This document shows positions 1-8,722 of a DNA stretch of 64,000 nucleotides, piece by piece (position 1 is the first letter of the stretch; every line of letters starts with the position of its first letter). The position numbers were made by a program, and so were the translations under genes. This DNA comes from Hyphomicrobiales bacterium (GTDB taxonomy: Bacteria > Pseudomonadota > Alphaproteobacteria > Rhizobiales > OSC116), in contig NVUH01000016.1 of NCBI GenBank assembly GCA_002401855.1, positions 1-64,000 of the forward strand, given 5' to 3'. The notes below the pieces were generated by a model. That model had not been told where the DNA came from, did no database searches, and saw nothing but the letters and a program-made list of their open reading frames with translations.

Positions 1-371
1 AAAGACAGTTGGCTGGTTGTCGAGGCTCTGGAAGTTTGCATTTTTGTTTGGCACTGCGTGCGTTCGCTCCGCTCTCTAGCTTAAGCCACTCAGCCGCTGA
101 TCAGCGGTAGACACACCACCCAACCTAACCGCATTATGCTTAGTAAGCTGGAGTTTGGTGAGGCTCTGCATATAGGTGCCATACTGTTTGCTCATTGTGC
201 TTTTCATGGGAAATGGGTCCGAACCCGTAGGGTAAGGCAAGGCCGACTGGCCGTCGGGCAGTTAGCCCGTAGCAAGCTTGCGGAGGCAAGCGCCCGCAGG
301 GGCTCACTAGAGAGCGTAGCGAACGTAAAAATGCAAACTTCCAGAGCCTCAACGGCCAGCTAACTGTCTTT
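1..371 (-). repeat. Family A foldback mosaic repeat, copy A1
   Basis: Its two ends are inverted copies of each other over 45 bp with 41 matches, running from AAAGACAGTT inwards to GGAAGTTTGCATTTTT. Just inside, CGTTCGCTCCGCTCTCTAG on the left is matched by CTAGAGAGCGTAGCGAACG on the right, so the foldback continues. The central block (GAGGCAAGG-like, here AAGGCAAGGCCGACTGG) defines orientation and is read here as minus. The copy begins at base 1, so more sequence may lie outside the window. ORFs 136-363 and 140-352 fall inside it and are repeat translations, not genes. This copy has the longest terminal match in the window. Confidence 0.85.
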
Positions 372-382
372 AATAAAGAAAG

Positions 383-937
383 TCAGCAGATTTTTTGGTA
401 GGCGATTTTTGGAGTGGTGAGGTTGTCGAAAGGTTCTAAATCATCGTAGATTTTTATGAATTCGGCGTCTTCATTTTGTCGACGGAAAATGGTGGTGACT
501 AATTTATCGTCGGGTATTGGTTGTTTTTGACAGGTGGCGAAAATGAGTTGGTTGGTGACTTTGAATAGGGTGGGGTTGTTGGTTATTTTGGTGTCCCAAT
601 CGGCTAGATAATCGTAGACTTGTTGGCGTTGTTTTTGGGGTATGGTGAAATATTCGAAATGTAGGAATTCTAGCTGGTGGGGCTTGAAGATGGGGGTGAA
701 AGGGTGGAAATTCATCCGTTCTAAGAGGAAGCTTTTAACCTCGAGATAATCGTTTTCGATGTTTTCGATTTTGACCTCGTAAATGAAGCTGTTTTCGGTG
801 ATTTGGACTTGATCGGGTATGCGAATTGCGTATTTACCGCCAAAGGGTGAGGTGAAATGTTTTAGGTTTTGCGGCTCATCGGTGCCGCAAGACGTTAAGA
901 GGAGTAAGCTTAGACATAATGTGATTATTTTTTGCAT
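383..937 (-). CDS. Hypothetical lipoprotein
   Basis: A 184-residue protein with a short basic start, a hydrophobic stretch and a lipobox LLTSC with the cysteine at about residue 17, so it should be exported, lipidated and anchored in a membrane facing the periplasm. The mature part is soluble and rich in charged and aromatic residues. I do not recognise a family. It is divergent from pgsA across a 150 bp AT-rich gap and its stop lies 12 bases from repeat A1. The existence of the gene and the lipoprotein signal are well supported. The function is unknown. Confidence 0.75.
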   Translation of the reverse strand: MQKIITLCLSLLLLTSCGTDEPQNLKHFTSPFGGKYAIRIPDQVQITENSFIYEVKIENIENDYLEVKSFLLERMNFHPFTPIFKPHQLEFLHFEYFTIPQKQRQQVYDYLADWDTKITNNPTLFKVTNQLIFATCQKQPIPDDKLVTTIFRRQNEDAEFIKIYDDLEPFDNLTTPKIAYQKIC

Positions 938-1088
938 TCACCCCTGCCTTTTTATATTTACACCTTGTTTTTTGCTAACTATAGCATATCTAATAAGTGT
1001 AAAATTTGTGTTCTTAAATTTAAGATTAATATCACACAGATTGATTTTAGGGTGTATAAGGATATGAGTTTAAGGATTTTGTTGATTT

Positions 1089-1658
1089 ATGAATTTTAAC
1101 ATTCCCAATATATTGACCATGTTTAGAATTGTGGCTGTGGCTGTGATTGTTGTGTGCTTTTATTTTGAAGGCGACACATGGCGGTGGATTGCGCTTGGCA
1201 TTTATGTTGTGGCGGGTATTACAGACTTTTTGGATGGGTATATTGCGCGCAAATGGGACATGCAATCTGACCTGGGGCGGATGCTTGACCCGATTGCTGA
1301 TAAGTTACTGATTTCTATAGTGATATTGATGTTGACGGCTTATGGGGCTATTGGGTTGGATAATTTTTCGATTATTCCTGCTGTGGTGATTTTGAGCCGT
1401 GAGATATTGATGTCTGGCTTGCGAGAATATTTGGCGCAACTGCATGTGAATATGCCTGTGTCTTATTTGGCTAAGTGGAAAACTACCGTGCAGATATTAT
1501 CGCTGGGGTTTTTGTTGGCTGGTGATGCGGGTGATAAGTTTTTGCCGTATAATACTGAAATTGGGTTGACCTTGTTATGGGTTGCGGCGGGTTTGACTGT
1601 TTATACGGGGTATGATTATCTGCGTATTGGCATTCAGCATGTGATTAATAGAGATTGA
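1089..1658 (+). CDS. pgsA: CDP-diacylglycerol-glycerol-3-phosphate 3-phosphatidyltransferase
   Basis: PgsA makes phosphatidylglycerol phosphate from CDP-diacylglycerol and glycerol-3-phosphate in the inner membrane, the committed step to phosphatidylglycerol and cardiolipin. The 189-residue length is normal. The CDP-alcohol phosphotransferase signature DGxxARxxxxxxxxGxxxDxxxD is visible at about residues 49-71 as DGYIARKWD followed by LGRMLDPIAD, in the first of several membrane segments. The ATG follows an AAGGAT-like site. The stop is 7 bases before the yehS-like gene, so the two are probably cotranscribed. uvrC, a common neighbour in related genomes, is not seen beside it. Confidence 0.93.
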   Translation: MNFNIPNILTMFRIVAVAVIVVCFYFEGDTWRWIALGIYVVAGITDFLDGYIARKWDMQSDLGRMLDPIADKLLISIVILMLTAYGAIGLDNFSIIPAVVILSREILMSGLREYLAQLHVNMPVSYLAKWKTTVQILSLGFLLAGDAGDKFLPYNTEIGLTLLWVAAGLTVYTGYDYLRIGIQHVINRD

Positions 1659-1664
1659 GCGATT

Positions 1665-2141
1665 ATGAATAATAACGATATTTTACGTAGCATTCGCTAC
1701 ACATTTGATTATAGCGATGCGCAAATGAGTGAGATTTTTGCAGCGGCTGATTTTGAGGCTAACCGTGCTTTTGTGACGAGTTTGCTGAAAAAAGATGATG
1801 CTGACGATTTTAAGAATTGTAATGATGAAATGCTGGCGGTGTTTTTGAACGGGTTGATTAATAAAAACCGTGGCAAAAAAGATGGGCCGCAGCCTGAGCC
1901 TGAAACTGAGATGACCAATAATATTACGTTTAGGAAGTTGCGCATTGCGTTGAATTTGAAGAGTGATGATATTTTAGATATTTTGGATATGGCTGATTTT
2001 AGGTTGAGTAGCCATGAGCTGAGTGCGTTTTTCCGTAAGGAAGGGCATAAGCATTATCGGCAGTGTAAAGACCAGATTTTGCGGAATTTCTTGTTTGGGT
2101 TGCGGTTGAAGCATCGGCCTGATGAAAAGGCTGCTGATTAG
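1665..2141 (+). CDS. yehS: DUF1456 / YehS family protein
   Basis: A 158-residue protein built from two similar halves, each starting with a short basic helix: NNDILRSIRYTFDY near the start and NITFRKLRIALNLK at about 85-98. Each half ends in a C-x(4)-L-x-x-FL-x-GL-type stretch (CNDEMLAVFLNGL and CKDQILRNFLFGL). This is the duplicated DUF1456 layout known from E. coli YehS, with a KRGKD-like linker between halves. The role of the family is not established and it looks cytoplasmic. It follows pgsA by 6 bp and probably shares its transcript. The family assignment is strong, while the function remains unknown. Confidence 0.85.
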   Translation: MNNNDILRSIRYTFDYSDAQMSEIFAAADFEANRAFVTSLLKKDDADDFKNCNDEMLAVFLNGLINKNRGKKDGPQPEPETEMTNNITFRKLRIALNLKSDDILDILDMADFRLSSHELSAFFRKEGHKHYRQCKDQILRNFLFGLRLKHRPDEKAAD

Positions 2142-2182
2142 GGCTTTAACAGCGGTAACGGTAGGTTCATCGGTTGCAATTC

Positions 2183-2935
2183 TTACCTTTGTGCATGGAT
2201 CGTTTGGCCTGTTTTTTTGTCTTTGTCTAACAATATGGACATGATTAATTGAGCGGTATCCTCTGGTAAGGAAATTTTACCGAGACTGGACTCTTTTAGG
2301 ATTTCTTTTTTTATGTTTTCTGTCATCCAGCCTGTGTTTACTGGGCCTGGGTCTATTGAATTTATGCGAATGTTTAGTTTGCTGAGTTCGGGGGCGAGTT
2401 GTTTTGCTAGCATTTCTACGGCGGCTTTTGTGGTGGTGTAGGAAATTTGATTTGTGCCCATGCTGCCTAGGGATTGGCCTGATATTAGGTTAATGATGTT
2501 TCCTGCATTCTGCCTTTTTGTGAACTCGCTGCATAACATGGTTACGGCGCGTTGGTTTACTGCGTAATGTTTGTCTAGGATTTCTGGAGTTAGGTCGGTG
2601 AATGGGATTTCGATGTCGCGGCAGGCGTTGTTGATTAGAATGGTTGGGGTGCCTAGAGAGGCTTCGGCTTGTTTGAAGAGGGTGTTTGCGGCTTTGGGGT
2701 TTGAGAGGTCGAGCTCGCAGCTTTTGACGCGAACGCCGTATTGTTTGAGTTCGTTGGTTATGTTTTGGGTGTCGCTTGTGGGGGTGTTTGGGAACATTTG
2801 TTGGTCATATTCATTCCAATAGGTGAAGAAGATGTCGCCGCCGTTTTTGGCTATTTCGCGGCAGATTGAGGCACCTATGCCGATGCTTCTGCCTACGCCT
2901 GTTATTAGGGTGATTTGTGATTTGAGTTGTTTCAT
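2183..2935 (-). CDS. SDR family oxidoreductase (FabG-like)
   Basis: A 250-residue classical short-chain dehydrogenase/reductase. A glycine-rich dinucleotide site (TGVGRSIGIG) starts at about residue 13. NNA is at about 107-109, the catalytic serine lies in ISGQSLG, and the YxxxK pair is in SYTTTKAAVE. PGPVNTGW closes the cofactor loop. It should be a soluble NAD(P)-dependent oxidoreductase. The insert after the first strand (YWNEYDQQMF) is longer than in typical FabG, and the substrate cannot be read from sequence. It converges on yehS with only 41 bp between them. The + strand over this gene is strongly G/T-rich, unlike everything after 3.4 kb. Confidence 0.85.
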   Translation of the reverse strand: MKQLKSQITLITGVGRSIGIGASICREIAKNGGDIFFTYWNEYDQQMFPNTPTSDTQNITNELKQYGVRVKSCELDLSNPKAANTLFKQAEASLGTPTILINNACRDIEIPFTDLTPEILDKHYAVNQRAVTMLCSEFTKRQNAGNIINLISGQSLGSMGTNQISYTTTKAAVEMLAKQLAPELSKLNIRINSIDPGPVNTGWMTENIKKEILKESSLGKISLPEDTAQLIMSILLDKDKKTGQTIHAQR

Positions 2936-2972
2936 TGGTGGAGTTTATCACAGGGGTGGCGTCCTGCCAACG

Positions 2973-3386
2973 CTCTGGAGGTTTGCTTTATGTTTGGCAC
3001 TGCACCCCAAGGGTACTTTGTCGCTTTGCTCGGGCGCGCTCGTTCGCTCCGCTCTCTAGCTAAGCCACTCAGCCGCTGATGGGACGCAAACTCACCACCC
3101 AACCTAACCGCATTATGCTTAGTGAGCTAGAGTTTGGCGAAACGCAGCATATAGGTGCCAAATTATTTACTCAATGTGCTTTTCTAGGAAAAAAAGTCCG
3201 AACCCATAGGGTGAGGCAAGGCCGACCGGCCGTCGGGCGGTTAGCCCGTAGCAAGCTTGCGGAGGCAAGCGCCCGCGCCGTGAGCGTAGCGAGGAAGTGC
3301 CCTTGGGGTGCAGGGGCTCACTAGAGAGCAACGCGAACGATAAAAAGAGAGGCCAAAGCCGAACGTAAAAATGCCAACTTCCAGAG
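2973..3386 (-). repeat. Family A foldback mosaic repeat, copy A2
   Basis: Bounded by CTCTGGAGGTTTGC on the left and ATGCCAACTTCCAGAG on the right. It is read in minus orientation from the GTGAGGCAAGGCCGACC block. It carries the optional module TGCACCCCAAGGG(T/C)AC near both ends, in inverted sense, which makes it the longest copy in the window. It fills the gap between the SDR start and the ubiG stop, and the strand-composition switch of the window falls inside it. ORF 3079-3324 is a repeat translation. Confidence 0.85.
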
Positions 3387-3405
3387 CATCAACAGCAGCG
3401 CTCCC

Positions 3406-4179
3406 CTACCCCGCCCGACTAAAAAGCTGAATATAATTAATCGACATATCACCCGCCAACGAAAACCGATCACTCAACGGGTTATATTTCACCCCCGTCT
3501 CATCAATCATCTCCAAGCCCAACGCCTCCACCATATCCTGCAACTCTTTCGGCACAATAAACTGGCTCCACACATGCGTACCCTTAGGCAACCACCCCAA
3601 CACATATTCCACGCCTACAATCGCCATCGCAAAACTTTTAAAATTACGGTTCAACGTCGCAATAAACATAATCCCACCGGGCTTCAACATATCCGCACAA
3701 GAAGACAAAAACAACGGCACGTCAGACACATGCTCAATCACTTCCATATTCAAAATCACATCAAATTTCTCACCCTGCGCCTCTAAATCTTCCGACGTCG
3801 TGGCACGGTAATCAATCTCCAGCCCCTGCTCCATCGCATGCGCCGTAGCAATTTTCACATTCTTCTCTGCCGCATCAGCGCCAATAATCTCAGCCCCAAG
3901 TTTAAAAATAGGTTCAGTCAACAAACCACCACCGCAGCCAATGTCCAACATGCGCAAGCCTTTATAAGGCGCTCTGGGGTCAAACCCCTCAGCCGCTTCA
4001 AGCTCAAAATGCTCAAAAATTTTGCTGCGTATATATTTAAGCCGAATCGGGTTAAACTTATGCAAAGGCGCAAATTTACCCTTCGGGTCCCACCATTGTT
4101 CGGCAATTTTCACAAAATTTGCCACATCATCAGGGTTGATCGTGGTCGATTTAACAGCTTCAGTCATGCACAGGCTCAT
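3406..4179 (-). CDS. ubiG: Ubiquinone biosynthesis O-methyltransferase
   Basis: UbiG carries out both O-methylations of ubiquinone synthesis using S-adenosylmethionine. The 257-residue product shows the family start (VANFVKIAEQWWDPKGKFAPLH), the SAM motif I LDIGCGGGLLTEP at about residue 75, motif II VILNMEVIEHV, and the conserved KGTHVWSQFI region. An internal ATG at 4167 (MTEAVKS) is an equally good start. No strong ribosome site separates the two. In many Hyphomicrobiales ubiG is divergent from lysC; here lysC is 27 kb away and ialB occupies that position. Confidence 0.95.
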   Translation of the reverse strand: MSLCMTEAVKSTTINPDDVANFVKIAEQWWDPKGKFAPLHKFNPIRLKYIRSKIFEHFELEAAEGFDPRAPYKGLRMLDIGCGGGLLTEPIFKLGAEIIGADAAEKNVKIATAHAMEQGLEIDYRATTSEDLEAQGEKFDVILNMEVIEHVSDVPLFLSSCADMLKPGGIMFIATLNRNFKSFAMAIVGVEYVLGWLPKGTHVWSQFIVPKELQDMVEALGLEMIDETGVKYNPLSDRFSLAGDMSINYIQLFSRAG

Positions 4180-4294
4180 TTATAATCATTTCCCACATCA
4201 TACCCCAAATCACCCACAGCTCAAGCCATTTGATACCCCGCCTACACCTTATTTTGGCCTTTATTGTTTGATATTTACCCCACATAAAACCAAG

Positions 4295-4324
4295 GATAAC
4301 CATTCTGATAACCTTTTGTTAACC
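4295..4324 (+). promoter_or_regulatory. Three spaced (G/T)TAACC repeats upstream of ialB
   Basis: GATAACC, GATAACC and GTTAACC start at 4295, 4307 and 4318, about one helical turn apart, and end 31 bases before the ialB start. Direct repeats on one face of the helix look like a regulator array. The regulator is unknown. Confidence 0.35.
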
Positions 4325-4354
4325 TTACTTGCCTAAATTTGATCTGAAAGAGTT

Positions 4355-4912
4355 ATGCGTAATCGAAAGCTGGAAAAATACATGACGAATAAACATTTTG
4401 GCGCCTTTAAAGGCCTCTCATCACTAATCATCGCCGCAACATTGCTAAGCGCCACACCAGTTTTTGCTGACGATCCAAAACCGATCTCGCAACATAAAGA
4501 TTGGACAGTTTTTGCTTATGAAGAAGCTGGTAAAAAAACCTGTTTCGCCGTCACCCAACCAACCGAAAGCTTGCCCGCAGGCGTAAGACGCGGTTCTATT
4601 TTCTTTTCCGTCACCCACAGCCAGACTGACAAAACAACCAATGCAGTTAGTGTCGCTATGGGCTATCCACTACGCGAAAACAGCACCCCAACCATCACCG
4701 TTGGCAGCAAAACCTTTTCCATGTTCGCGCAAACCGAAACCGCTTGGCCAGCAGGCGATAATGTGCAATCAGCCCTTGTCGCGGCCATGAAACGCGGTCA
4801 AAAAATGATCATCAAAGGCACATCCAGCCGTGGCACCAACACCACAGACACTTATTCGCTGTCAGGCATCACCGCCGCCATTGGCGCCGCCAAAACTCAT
4901 TGTAGTCTCTAA
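4355..4912 (+). CDS. Invasion-associated locus B (IalB) family protein
   Basis: A secreted protein of the IalB family, named for a Bartonella erythrocyte-invasion factor but common in free-living Hyphomicrobiales, where its role is unclear. The start is followed by a hydrophobic stretch (LSSLIIAATLLSA) and a likely cleavage site after PVFA. The mature domain begins KDWTVFAYEE and keeps the paired cysteines near its two ends (KTCFAV and THCSL) typical of the family. An internal ATG at 4382 gives a more compact signal peptide and also has a GGAA site, so it may be the real start. The gene lies before rlmN but ends in its own terminator. Confidence 0.85.
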   Translation: MRNRKLEKYMTNKHFGAFKGLSSLIIAATLLSATPVFADDPKPISQHKDWTVFAYEEAGKKTCFAVTQPTESLPAGVRRGSIFFSVTHSQTDKTTNAVSVAMGYPLRENSTPTITVGSKTFSMFAQTETAWPAGDNVQSALVAAMKRGQKMIIKGTSSRGTNTTDTYSLSGITAAIGAAKTHCSL

Positions 4913-4976
4913 TAAGGCCCTTTGTAATCCCTAGTAGGACCCTTTGTAGTCCCTAGTAGGCCCCCTCTATAGTCTA
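4901..4976 (+). repeat. Degenerate tandem repeat, about 22 bp unit
   Basis: Just over three units resembling TTTGTAGTCCCTAGTAGGAC run from the last codons and stop of ialB into the spacer (TGTAGTCTCTAATAAGG, TTGTAATCCCTAGTAGG, TTGTAGTCCCTAGTAGG, then a decayed end). The period is about 22 bp. No function is apparent, and slipped-strand duplication is the simplest origin. Confidence 0.7.
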
Positions 4977-5021
4977 TGGTAAAATCCATTCTGGTTTCAC
5001 CTCTAGATTCTAAACATTTAC

Positions 5022-5068
5022 AGCCCTTACATTATCAGCTATATACGCTGCAAAGTAAGGGCTTTTTT
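5022..5068 (+). terminator. Intrinsic terminator after ialB
   Basis: AGCCCTTAC (5022-5030) pairs perfectly with GTAAGGGCT (5055-5063) and is followed by a T run. The 24-nt loop contains a smaller CAGC/GCTG pair. It separates ialB from rlmN transcription. Confidence 0.8.
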
Positions 5069-5096
5069 ATGCCTATCAATATTATGAGCACTCCAC

Positions 5097-6329
5097 ATGT
5101 CACATACGTTAGATATTGCCAAAATAAACCAAAATTCCGCCACTCCTAATTTGGCGCAAGACGGCCTCACAACACCATCAAACGACGTGCTACCCAATTT
5201 AGTCGGCATGCCGCGCGAAACCCTCAAACAAATCTTGGCCGATTTAGGTGTCAAACAAAAAGCCATCAAAATGCGTAGCGCCCAAATTTGGCACTGGCTC
5301 TACATTGCAGGCGTCACAGATTTCAATGACATGCTCAATGTAAACAAAGACTTGCGCAATTTGATGGCCGAAAAATATTCCATAGAGCGCCCCGAAGTGG
5401 TCGAAGAGCAAATTTCAGTCGATGGCACCCGCAAATGGCTGATGCGCATGCCCAAACAACCGGGCGATCTTGTCGGCCACGAGGTTGAATGCGTATATAT
5501 CCCCGAGCAAACCCGTGGCACATTATGCGTTTCAAGCCAAGTCGGCTGCACATTATCTTGCACATTCTGCCACACAGGCACCCAGCGCATGGTGCGTAAC
5601 TTAACCTCCGAAGAAATCATCGCCCAAATCATGGTCGCACGCGACCGCATTGGCGATTGGCCAAGCATGGATCGGGTCAATGACCCAAATCTACCGCAAA
5701 CTGGCCGCATGATCAGCAACATTGTCTATATGGGCATGGGCGAGCCACTCTATAATTATGAGCATGTTAAAAACGCCATCAATATAATGGCCGATGGCGA
5801 TGGCATTTCACTATCCCGCCGCCGCATCACATTGTCCACTTCAGGTGTGGTCAACTTCATCGATAAAATCGGCGAAGAAACCGGCTGCATGTTGGCCATC
5901 AGCTTACATGCGGTTGATGATGATGTGCGCGATGTCCTCGTGCCGATCAACAAAAAATTCAACCTAGAAACCTTGCTCGAAGCCTGCCGCAATTACCCAG
6001 GCGTATCCAACGCAAGGCGCGTCACCTTCGAATATGTCATGCTTAAAGACATTAATGATTCAATTGCCGATGCCAAAAAACTGGTGACATTACTCAAAGG
6101 CATCCCCGCCAAAATCAACCTCATTCCGTTCAACCCGTGGCCGGGTAGCGAATATGAATGTTCCGATTGGGAGCAAATCGAAAATTTCGCCGAGGTGATC
6201 AACCGCGCAGGCTATGCCAGCCCGATCCGCACCCCACGCGGCCGCGACATTATGGCAGCTTGCGGCCAACTTAAATCCGAGAGTAAGATCAACAGAAAAC
6301 CCCGCATTCAAAAAGGTGATGCAACATAA
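5097..6329 (+). CDS. rlmN: Dual-specificity rRNA/tRNA adenine C2 methyltransferase
   Basis: A radical-SAM enzyme that methylates C2 of A2503 in 23S rRNA and of A37 in some tRNAs. The 410-residue length is normal for alphaproteobacteria. The CxxxCxxC cluster-binding motif is CTLSCTFC at about residue 150, followed by the HTGTQ segment. [12 protein letters not shown] and [16 protein letters not shown] are typical RlmN blocks, and the C-terminal MAACGQL carries the second methyl-relay cysteine. The ialB-rlmN-x-argG order is typical of the Hyphomicrobiales. The stop overlaps the next start (TAATG), indicating translational coupling. Confidence 0.97.
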   Translation: MSHTLDIAKINQNSATPNLAQDGLTTPSNDVLPNLVGMPRETLKQILADLGVKQKAIKMRSAQIWHWLYIAGVTDFNDMLNVNKDLRNLMAEKYSIERPEVVEEQISVDGTRKWLMRMPKQPGDLVGHEVECVYIPEQTRGTLCVSSQVGCTLSCTFCHTGTQRMVRNLTSEEIIAQIMVARDRIGDWPSMDRVNDPNLPQTGRMISNIVYMGMGEPLYNYEHVKNAINIMADGDGISLSRRRITLSTSGVVNFIDKIGEETGCMLAISLHAVDDDVRDVLVPINKKFNLETLLEACRNYPGVSNARRVTFEYVMLKDINDSIADAKKLVTLLKGIPAKINLIPFNPWPGSEYECSDWEQIENFAEVINRAGYASPIRTPRGRDIMAACGQLKSESKINRKPRIQKGDAT

Positions 6330-6748
6330 TGCTCAAAGCCCTCAACATCGTCATGGCCTATCTCATCGGCTGTATTTTCACCGCCATCTGCGTGGCGCTG
6401 ACTTATTATCTGCCACAAGTGTCAACCGGCACCGAGCTTAATAGCAAAAACATGGTCGACATGATTATGGTGGTGATTGTCTCACTGGTTATTTTCCCCG
6501 CGCCATTAACCCTCATCTTTGGCCTATTCGCTTATTTCAAAAAAATTCAATCACCTTATTTCTATATGATATATGGGGTTTTCGCCATCATGATCACCTT
6601 GGCTTTCATCCCGGGTCTACAAGGCGTTAAGGGCGATGAAGCCAGCCTTTGGGTGCCGTTCATTGGCGTCGTGGTCAACGCATTGGCAGGCTATTTATTC
6701 TGGTATTTGTCAATCCGACAACCCTTATCAAAGACACAACAAACCTAA
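6329..6748 (+). CDS. Hypothetical four-helix membrane protein
   Basis: A 139-residue integral membrane protein with about four hydrophobic segments, at about residues 3-27, 45-70, 78-95 and 108-128, and a short polar C-terminus. I do not recognise a domain. Its ATG overlaps the rlmN stop and argG starts 36 bases after it, so it is part of the rlmN-argG transcript. Position in the operon says little about function, since rlmN and argG are themselves unrelated. Expression is likely from its good overlap with rlmN. Confidence 0.7.
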   Translation: MLKALNIVMAYLIGCIFTAICVALTYYLPQVSTGTELNSKNMVDMIMVVIVSLVIFPAPLTLIFGLFAYFKKIQSPYFYMIYGVFAIMITLAFIPGLQGVKGDEASLWVPFIGVVVNALAGYLFWYLSIRQPLSKTQQT

Positions 6749-6784
6749 TTCAAAAACAAATTTGTAAAACAAACGGAAATTAAA

Positions 6785-8008
6785 ATGGATAAAAAAGACA
6801 TAAATAAAGTGGTGCTTGCCTATTCTGGCGGTTTAGATACCAGCATCATCTTAAAATGGCTACAGCAAGAATATGATTGCGAAGTCGTTACATTCACCGC
6901 CGATCTCGGCCAAGGCGAAGAGCTAGAACCTGCCCGCGCCAAAGCCGAATTGCTCGGCATTAAAGAAATTTACATCGAAGACGTACGCGAAGAATTCGTC
7001 AAAGACTATGTCTTCCCCATGTTCCGCGCCAACGCCCTATATGAAGGCGTTTACCTACTCGGCACAGCCATCGCCCGTCCGCTCATCTCCAAAAAACAAA
7101 TCGAAATTGCCGAGAAAACTGGTGCCGATGCCGTGTCTCATGGCGCGACAGGCAAAGGCAATGACCAAGTGCGTTTCGAGCTAGGCTATTATGCCCTAAA
7201 CCCCGACATTAAAGTCATCGCCCCATGGCGCGAATGGGATTTATCAAGCCGTACCAAACTCATCGAATTTGCCGAAAAAAACCAAATCCCCATCGCCAAA
7301 GACAAACGCGGCGAAGCGCCTTTTTCTGTCGATGCCAATTTGCTACACACCTCATCTGAAGGCAAAGCCTTGGAAGATCCAAGCGTCGAAGCCCCAGAAT
7401 ATGTTTACCAGCGCACAGTCAGCCCAGAAGCCGCGCCCGACAAACCAACCTATGTCGAAATCGGCTTTGAATCAGGCGATCCTGTGTCCGTCGATGGCGT
7501 CATCCTCAGCCCTGCAAGCCTGCTAACCCGCCTCAACGAACTTGGTGGCGCCAATGGCATTGGCCGTCTAGACCTAGTCGAAGGCCGCTATGTCGGCATG
7601 AAATCCCGCGGAATTTACGAAACCCCGGGCGGCACCATCATGCTCACCGCCCATAGAGGCATCGAAAGCATCACACTAGATCGCGGTGCCATGCATCTTA
7701 AAGATGAGCTAATGCCAAGATATGCCGAAATCATCTATAACGGTTTCTGGTTCAGCCCAGAACGCGAAATGCTACAAGCCATGATCAACAAAGCCTCAGA
7801 ACCCGTTTGGGGCACAGTCGTGGTCAAACTCTACAAAGGCAGCGTATCAGTGGTCAGCCGCAAATCACCATATTCTCTATATAGTGAAGCCCATGTAACC
7901 TTCGAAGAAGACAATGTTTATGATCATAATGACGCCGCTGGCTTCATTAAACTCAACGCATTGCGCTTACAATTGCTCGCCAAACGTAAGAAAAAAATGA
8001 ACATGTAG
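6785..8008 (+). CDS. argG: Argininosuccinate synthase
   Basis: ArgG joins citrulline and aspartate using ATP, the penultimate step of arginine synthesis, in the cytoplasm. The 407-residue product starts with the ATP pyrophosphatase loop [13 protein letters not shown]. It then shows the citrulline/aspartate-binding blocks ([15 protein letters not shown] at about 120, APWREWDL at about 140) and the tetramerisation C-terminus. The start is backed by a purine-rich ACGGAAATTAAA leader. It is the last gene of the rlmN group and is followed by a terminator. Confidence 0.98.
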   Translation: MDKKDINKVVLAYSGGLDTSIILKWLQQEYDCEVVTFTADLGQGEELEPARAKAELLGIKEIYIEDVREEFVKDYVFPMFRANALYEGVYLLGTAIARPLISKKQIEIAEKTGADAVSHGATGKGNDQVRFELGYYALNPDIKVIAPWREWDLSSRTKLIEFAEKNQIPIAKDKRGEAPFSVDANLLHTSSEGKALEDPSVEAPEYVYQRTVSPEAAPDKPTYVEIGFESGDPVSVDGVILSPASLLTRLNELGGANGIGRLDLVEGRYVGMKSRGIYETPGGTIMLTAHRGIESITLDRGAMHLKDELMPRYAEIIYNGFWFSPEREMLQAMINKASEPVWGTVVVKLYKGSVSVVSRKSPYSLYSEAHVTFEEDNVYDHNDAAGFIKLNALRLQLLAKRKKKMNM

Positions 8009-8028
8009 CTTCTAGATACTTATAAACC

Positions 8029-8062
8029 AAAGGCGTAATTCTCACGAATTACACCTTTTTTG
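8029..8062 (+). terminator. Intrinsic terminator after argG
   Basis: AAAGGCGTAATTC, loop TCAC, GAATTACACCTTTTTT. The long stem has a single C/A mismatch and ends in a run of T. Confidence 0.75.
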
Positions 8063-8176
8063 TTGAATTTAACTCAAATAGTCATTTGAAATTAACCATA
8101 ATTCTGCTTAAAAGTTGCACTGTATTGAAAGTTAATGTTAATTTACCGCACTATTATGCGGAATATGGAGAAACAC

Positions 8177-8605
8177 ATGTTCGAAGAATTTAAGAAATTT
8201 GCCATGAAAGGCAATATGGTCGACCTAGCCATTGGTTTTATTTTAGGCGGCGCATTTGGCACAATCGTCAAATCACTAGTTAACGATGTCATCATGCCCC
8301 CCATTGGCTTACTATTAGGCGGCGTAGATTTTGCCAACCTATTCATTCTACTCAAAGGCGAGGGCCCGTTCGCCACAGTAGAAGCCGCCGCCGAAGCAGG
8401 CGCGGTCACCCTAAATTATGGCCTATTCATCAATAATTGCATCAGCTTCCTAATTCTAGCCGTCGTATTATTCTTCATCGTTAAAGCCATCAACACCGCC
8501 AAAGAAACTATGGCAAAAGCCGAGGAAGAAGAGGCAGCAAAGCCCGCAAAACCAGCAGCACAAGAAGTGCTACTAGGCGAAATCCGCGATCTCTTAAAAA
8601 AATAA
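8177..8605 (+). CDS. mscL: Large-conductance mechanosensitive channel
   Basis: MscL is a homopentameric inner-membrane pore that opens under membrane tension to release solutes during osmotic downshock. The 142-residue product has the amphipathic start [20 protein letters not shown]1 ([19 protein letters not shown]) with the gate residues, the periplasmic loop, TM2 ([17 protein letters not shown]) and a charged cytoplasmic helix ending in [10 protein letters not shown]. The ORF is open back to 8135, but a GGAGAAACAC site places the start at 8177, which also matches the family N-terminus. Confidence 0.95.
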   Translation: MFEEFKKFAMKGNMVDLAIGFILGGAFGTIVKSLVNDVIMPPIGLLLGGVDFANLFILLKGEGPFATVEAAAEAGAVTLNYGLFINNCISFLILAVVLFFIVKAINTAKETMAKAEEEEAAKPAKPAAQEVLLGEIRDLLKK

Positions 8606-8626
8606 AATTCACAAATACAGCGCGCA

Positions 8627-8662
8627 AAGCCGCACTCGACCTGGTGAGTGCGGCTTTTTTTC
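8627..8662 (+). terminator. Intrinsic terminator after mscL
   Basis: AAGCCGCACTC pairs perfectly with GAGTGCGGCTT across an 8-nt loop and is followed by seven T. It is a very strong hairpin lying 20 bases after the stop. Confidence 0.9.
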
Positions 8663-8722
8663 GGCAAAAAAACCAACTCAGAATTCCTATCCGCCCCTCA
8701 TTTCCAAACCAACCATTCATTT

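Noticed and set aside
136-363. ORFs 136-363, 140-352, 3079-3324, 8644-8925, 30-kb-region shadows, 52237-52470, 56208-56618 and 61921-62241 with shared peptide text (GRLAV-x-x-LARSKLAEASAR)
   Set aside because: They are translations of family A repeats in varying frames, broken at different points and without ribosome sites. The shared text follows from the repeat DNA, not from a conserved protein.
2142-2182. Possible relic of family B (AACGGTAGGTTCATCGGTTGCAATTC) between yehS and the SDR gene
   Set aside because: Similarity to AACGGCAAATGCTGGTTCACC in B2 is partial with gaps. Too short to call without an alignment.
2936-3405. A dif site at the composition switch
   Set aside because: No 28 bp sequence resembling the XerC/XerD consensus could be found by eye in the gap or in 938-1088 or 4180-4354. 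A profile search is still needed.
8092-8099. TTAACCAT upstream of mscL (and at 52499-52506) as CtrA sites
   Set aside because: The half site is CtrA-like, but the second TTAA is not at the required spacing, and single half sites are expected by chance in AT-rich spacers.
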